A DNA stretch of 64,000 nucleotides from Lineus longissimus. Taxonomy: Eukaryota; Nemertea; Pilidiophora; Heteronemertea; Lineidae. Below the pieces are notes generated by a model that had not been told where the DNA came from, did no database searches, and was given only the letters and a program-made list of their open reading frames with translations. The stretch's first letter is position 1. Every line of letters begins with the position of its first letter. Shown one piece after another: positions 60,049 through 64,000 of this stretch. The stretch spans positions 10,232,349 to 10,296,348 of the forward strand of contig NC_088318.1 of assembly GCF_910592395.1 (NCBI RefSeq), read 5' to 3'. A program made the translations under genes and the position numbers.

Positions 60049-61561
60049 ATGAGAACAACCTATTGTCTTTTGAGACACCAGAATAACACCATCCCTTGAT
60101 CACTCAGTTCTTTCTTTGGAGATCAACCTGCTGTCTTTTGAGACACCAGAATAACCATCCTTGATCACCCAGTTTGTCTTGTTAGAGAACAACCTACTGT
60201 CTTTTAAGACACCAGAATAACCATCCCTTGATCACCGTGTTTTTCTTGTTGGAGAACAACCTACTGTCTTCTGAGACACTAGAATAACTATCCCTTGATC
60301 ACCCAGTTCTTCTTGTTGGATAACAACCTACTGTCTTCTGAGACACCAGAACGACCAACCCTTGATCACCCAGTTTGTCTTGTTGGAGAACAACTTACTG
60401 TCCTTTAAGACACCAGAATAACCTTCCCTTGGTCACCCAGTTCGTCTTGTTGGAGAACAACCTACTCTCTTCTGAGACACCAGAATAACCATCCCTTGAT
60501 CACCCAGTTTGTCTTGTTGGAGAACAACTTACTGTCCTTTAAGACACCAGAATAACCATCCCTTGGTCACCCAGTTTGTCTTGTTGGAGAACAACCTACT
60601 CTCTTCTGAGACACCAGAATAACCATCCCTTGATCACCCAGTTTGTCTTGTTGGAGAACAACTTACTGTCCTTTAAGACACCAGAATAACCATCCCTTGA
60701 TCACCCAGTTTGTCTTGTTGGAGAACAACTTGCTGTCCTTTAAGACACCAGAATAACCATCCCTTGATCACCCAGTTTGTCTTGTTGGAGAACAACTTAC
60801 TGTCCTTTAAGACACCAGAATAACCATCCCTTGATCACCCAGTTTGTCTTGTTGGAGAACAACTTGCTGTCCTTTAAGACACCAGAATAACCATCCCTTG
60901 ATCACCCAGTTTGTCTTGTTGGAGAACAACTTGCTGTCCTTTAAGACACCAGAATAACCATCCCTTGATCACCCAGTTTGTCTTGTTGGAGAACAACTTA
61001 CTGTCCTTTAAGACACCAGAATAACCATCCCTTGATCACCCAGTTTGTCTTGTTGGAGAACAACGTACTGTCCTTTAAGACACCAGAATAACCATCCCTT
61101 GATCACCCAGTTTGTCTTGTTGGAGAACAACTTACTGTCCTTTAAGACACCAGAATAACCATCCCTTGGTCACCCAGTTCGTCTTGTTGGAGAACAACTT
61201 ACTGTCCTTTAAGACACCAGAATAACCATCCCTTGGTCACCCAGTTCGTCTTGTTGGAGAACAACCTACTGTCCTTTAAGACACCAGAATAACCATCCCT
61301 TGGTCACCCAGTTCGTCTTGTTGGAGAACAACTTACTGTCCTTTAAGACACCAGAATAACCATCCCTTGGTCACCCAGTTCGTCTTGTTGGAGAACAACT
61401 TACTGTCCTTTAAGACACCAGAATAACCATCCCTTGGTCACCCAGTTCGTCTTGTTGGAGAACAACCTACTGTCCTTTAAGACACCAGAATAACCATCCC
61501 TTGGTCACCCAGTTCGTCTTGTTGGAGAACAATCTACTGTCTTCTGAGACAGCAGAATAAC
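60049..61561. repeat. 67-bp minisatellite, about 22 units
   Basis: The unit reads CCAGAATAACCATCCCTTGA, TCACCCAGTTTGTCTTGTTG, GAGAACAACTTACTGTCCTT then TAAGACA (67 bp). Degenerate outlying units extend to about 59755 and 61720. The period is not a multiple of three and no frame stays open, so it is not coding. Confidence 0.95.
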
Positions 61562-62552
61562 CAGCCATAACTTACCCTACACTTGTCGGTCTTCACCTAG
61601 CACATCCCTGATTGGAGAACAATCTACTGTCTTTGGGACACCCTGAATCGGAATCACATCATGAAGAACATATTGTTCTAGTAACAGAACAACCAACTGT
61701 CTTTTGAGCATCCTTTCGCCGATGGTTTTTAATATATTTTCCGCCTCTGGATATTTTGGAATATCACAATCTATTTTTATACTGGTCTTTATACTATTGT
61801 TCTAAACAAATTTGGTCAGCACCCTTCAAATGAGTGCAGTGAAGGCAACAAGTTTCTTATAATATAGATTCACTCTCGTGTCCCATACTCCCTTTAAGCG
61901 TAGGGTGCAAAAACCTTGGTGGCCAAGATACAAATGGGTTGGCAACTCAATGTTGTACGATGGTCATGAGGTCATGTTCCGGCCTGGCCTTTTTTTATTT
62001 CATAGTAATTAACTCCGGCGTCCATTGGAGTCAACTGAACGCCTCTGTCAGCAAGAGTTGGCGGCAAGAGGATCCCGGTGAGCGTACACCTGACGGTCAT
62101 TGGTATCTTTTGCCGCCTCTTTTTAACGCATTCTTGTGAACGTTCTATGTCCAAGTGATTGGTTTGCTTTTTTATCGGTGGTCGCAACATCCTAGATGCA
62201 TGAGACACTACAAAGTGCGGCCCCTTACGTTGCCATAGACCCCACACTGGACGCTATAGATGGCGAAATTTCGTTATAGATGGCGTAATTTTCACTAGAT
62301 GGGGAAAATTTGCCAGAAGGTGCGTCTCCAAGAATAAATAAAGACTTTATGAATTCTTGATAACACCAGTGAAGAATCGCTTGTGAGCTGAGAACACCAT
62401 TTGTCAGCCATTAAATCATATATACTCGAAACTTTTGTGAATAAATCAAGTAAAAACATAATTTTTATTTCAAAAAGATATTCAAAAAATATTTTTATCA
62501 AGAGTAAAGAAATTTCAAACTCTGAACTGTGTAATTTGGCATCCATCATGAA

Positions 62553-62828
62553 ATAAGAGGATTTGCTCTTGGTGTTTTGGAATCAAGTGACCCCCAAAAC
62601 GCCAGTTGATTGGCAATTGCCTCTCCGCAACTCCGGCGTCCAGTTGAATCAGTAGCACACTAGGCTGCTTCAGGCGTTCACTGTCTCGAGTCCGAAAATC
62701 AAACCTGATATCATGCGGAGTTGGCGTCCAGTCGGCCGCCAACTCCTGACTTTAGCGACAGCACTCTGGGGAGTTTTCTGGCGTTTAGGCACTGGCGGCG
62801 GAAAAACAGTTGGCGTCCAGTGCACTGC
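62553..62828. repeat. Repeat family G, copy 2 (uninterrupted)
   Basis: It shares GAGGATTTGCTCTTGGT, AGCACACTAGGCTGCTTCAG and GGGGAGTTTTCTGGCGTTTA with copy 1. The left flank (62518-62552) is also homologous to the left flank of the interrupted copy. Confidence 0.8.
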
Positions 62829-64000
62829 ATTTAGTTGATATTGTGGCCCAGAATTCTATTGATGACATACCAATAAAACATGTGTATAAAACTGGCAGTG
62901 CTTATTCCCCAGTATCTGTAATGCAGGTGAGATCAACCGGAAATAAAGTTATTGATCTCAGCTACATGTCTGGGAAAACATACAAGAAGTATCAAAGTAT
63001 CAAATTCATATTTTGGGAATTAATAAAGAAACGAGGCATCCTTTTGTTATTTGTTATTTGTTATCATATCGAATTAGAAGAGGTCTAAAAAATGGTTATC
63101 CTTTTTTAGTTGTAAACTACAGTGTTTTTTACACATACTTTTCGGTCACTATCTGAAGGGCAGTGTGCAAAGTGAAGGAGTATAACGCTTAGTCCACTCC
63201 TTGATTGTTATTTGAAATAATCCCCCCCCTCGATTTTTTTGCAATTACCGTTTGCTTCAGATGCTGAACGTTTTGTATCAATCTATTGTTGTGATACATG
63301 TATGTTCATGCTTTATTAATCAGGAAAGGAGGCAATCTTGACACTAGAGGCGCTGATTTCGTTCCTTACAATTTTTTAATTTCGGCACTGGGGCGAGTTT
63401 GGAAAGGAGGGATAACAACTTCTCAGTGTTAACAGTAAAGTTGTGGTAGTGCCACCATGATAAGACTTTAACTTCAAAAAGAAGATCATCCTTAAAGCAG
63501 GTGGCATCAGAAAAACTCGCCGCAATGCATCTCTATAGGTGTAGGCAATGCCCGCCATTGCCCAACTTCAGCTCCAACATGGATAAATATGGCTGTAGAC
63601 GCGGACAAGAGCATTGGGGTTATTTTCTGATAAATAATTGTTACAGGCCTAAATCAAAGTCGGAAACCAACTCCATCACCTCATAATAAATAGCTCAATC
63701 TTCGAACGCGGTGTGGTATCTATGAGTGTTTCTGTTGTGTTCCCCCTACACAAATACACCAGGCCTCAAATGTATTTTTTAGTGGTTGCCCTGACCGTGA
63801 ATGGAGAAACATTTAGGGAAACACTGAAATATGGGAAACACTAACAGCTGTACTTGCCTACACCAGCAGTGCTGCCTGCACAGTGTTTGCACAGTGATTT
63901 CATTCTAAGGCTATAGACACTCTAATGATTAAAGAAAAAAACCACAACTTGTTGCAGGCTGCATTGAAACGCTAAGCCCTAATATGCATTACAAGCATAG

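Larger units (their letters stand above)
59462..64000. other. Upstream intergenic region
   Basis: It contains a 67-bp minisatellite (60049-61561) and family G repeats (62553-62828, a weak relative near 61990-62130). From 62830 to 64000 there are only short frames with no family resemblance. No neighbouring gene is recognisable. Confidence 0.7.

Noticed and set aside
60049-61561. CRISPR-like appearance of the 67-bp array
   Set aside because: Whole units repeat with no unique spacers, and the DNA is from an animal; it is a minisatellite.

Overview
This window is animal genomic DNA, probably from a marine invertebrate. It holds one very large, intron-rich gene on the minus strand: a kinesin-3 motor of the KIF28 / KLP-6 type. 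I assembled 23 coding exons by hand from splice sites and reading-frame phase. The start codon is at 59313 and the last visible exon ends at 906. Together they give 2,886 nt, or 962 codons, without an internal stop, and the C-terminus continues off the left edge. Reading order is right to left: N-terminus and motor core (exons 1-13, residues 1-375), short coiled coil (exons 14-15), FHA domain (exons 16-18), kinesin-3 stalk segment (exon 19), KIF1-type domain with DPFWEP (exon 20), a beta-rich segment (exon 21) and a second coiled coil (exons 22-23). Only about 5% of the 58.4-kb gene span is coding.

The organism is inferred only loosely. An interstitial TTAGGG-type telomere tract, a tRNA/5S-like SINE remnant, a LINE with a (GAT)n tail and many TA- and TTAA-flanked DNA transposon remnants fit a lophotrochozoan or invertebrate deuterostome. 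I cannot name the species.

Layout: 1-905 is intron 23 (MITE H, a TATA-like site). 906-2862 holds exons 23-20. 2863-11442 is intron 19 (fold-back element, LINE tail, TA-MITE, telomere-like tract). 11443-15384 holds exons 19-15 with a 1-kb TA-flanked transposon in intron 16. 15385-21562 is intron 14. 21563-31685 holds exons 14-7, the motor core. 31686-39962 is intron 6, with two near-identical 'A' repeats and a possible nested 97-aa gene. 39963-42602 holds exons 6-5. 42603-54854 is intron 4 (12.25 kb), with two more A repeats, an RT remnant and a 34-bp array. 54855-59313 holds exons 4-1. 59314-64000 is upstream DNA with promoter-like sites and a 67-bp minisatellite of about 22 units.

The most unusual material lies in the repeats. 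A ~1.1-kb family is built of three ~305-bp units, each carrying a cluster of nuclear-receptor-like half-sites, with a hairpin at both element ends. A group of TTAA-flanked elements has internal reiterated or palindromic arrays, one of them a 44-bp unit with paired TGACGTG/CACGTCA sites in intron 2. Several nested insertions give relative ages. All functional statements about these repeats are inference.
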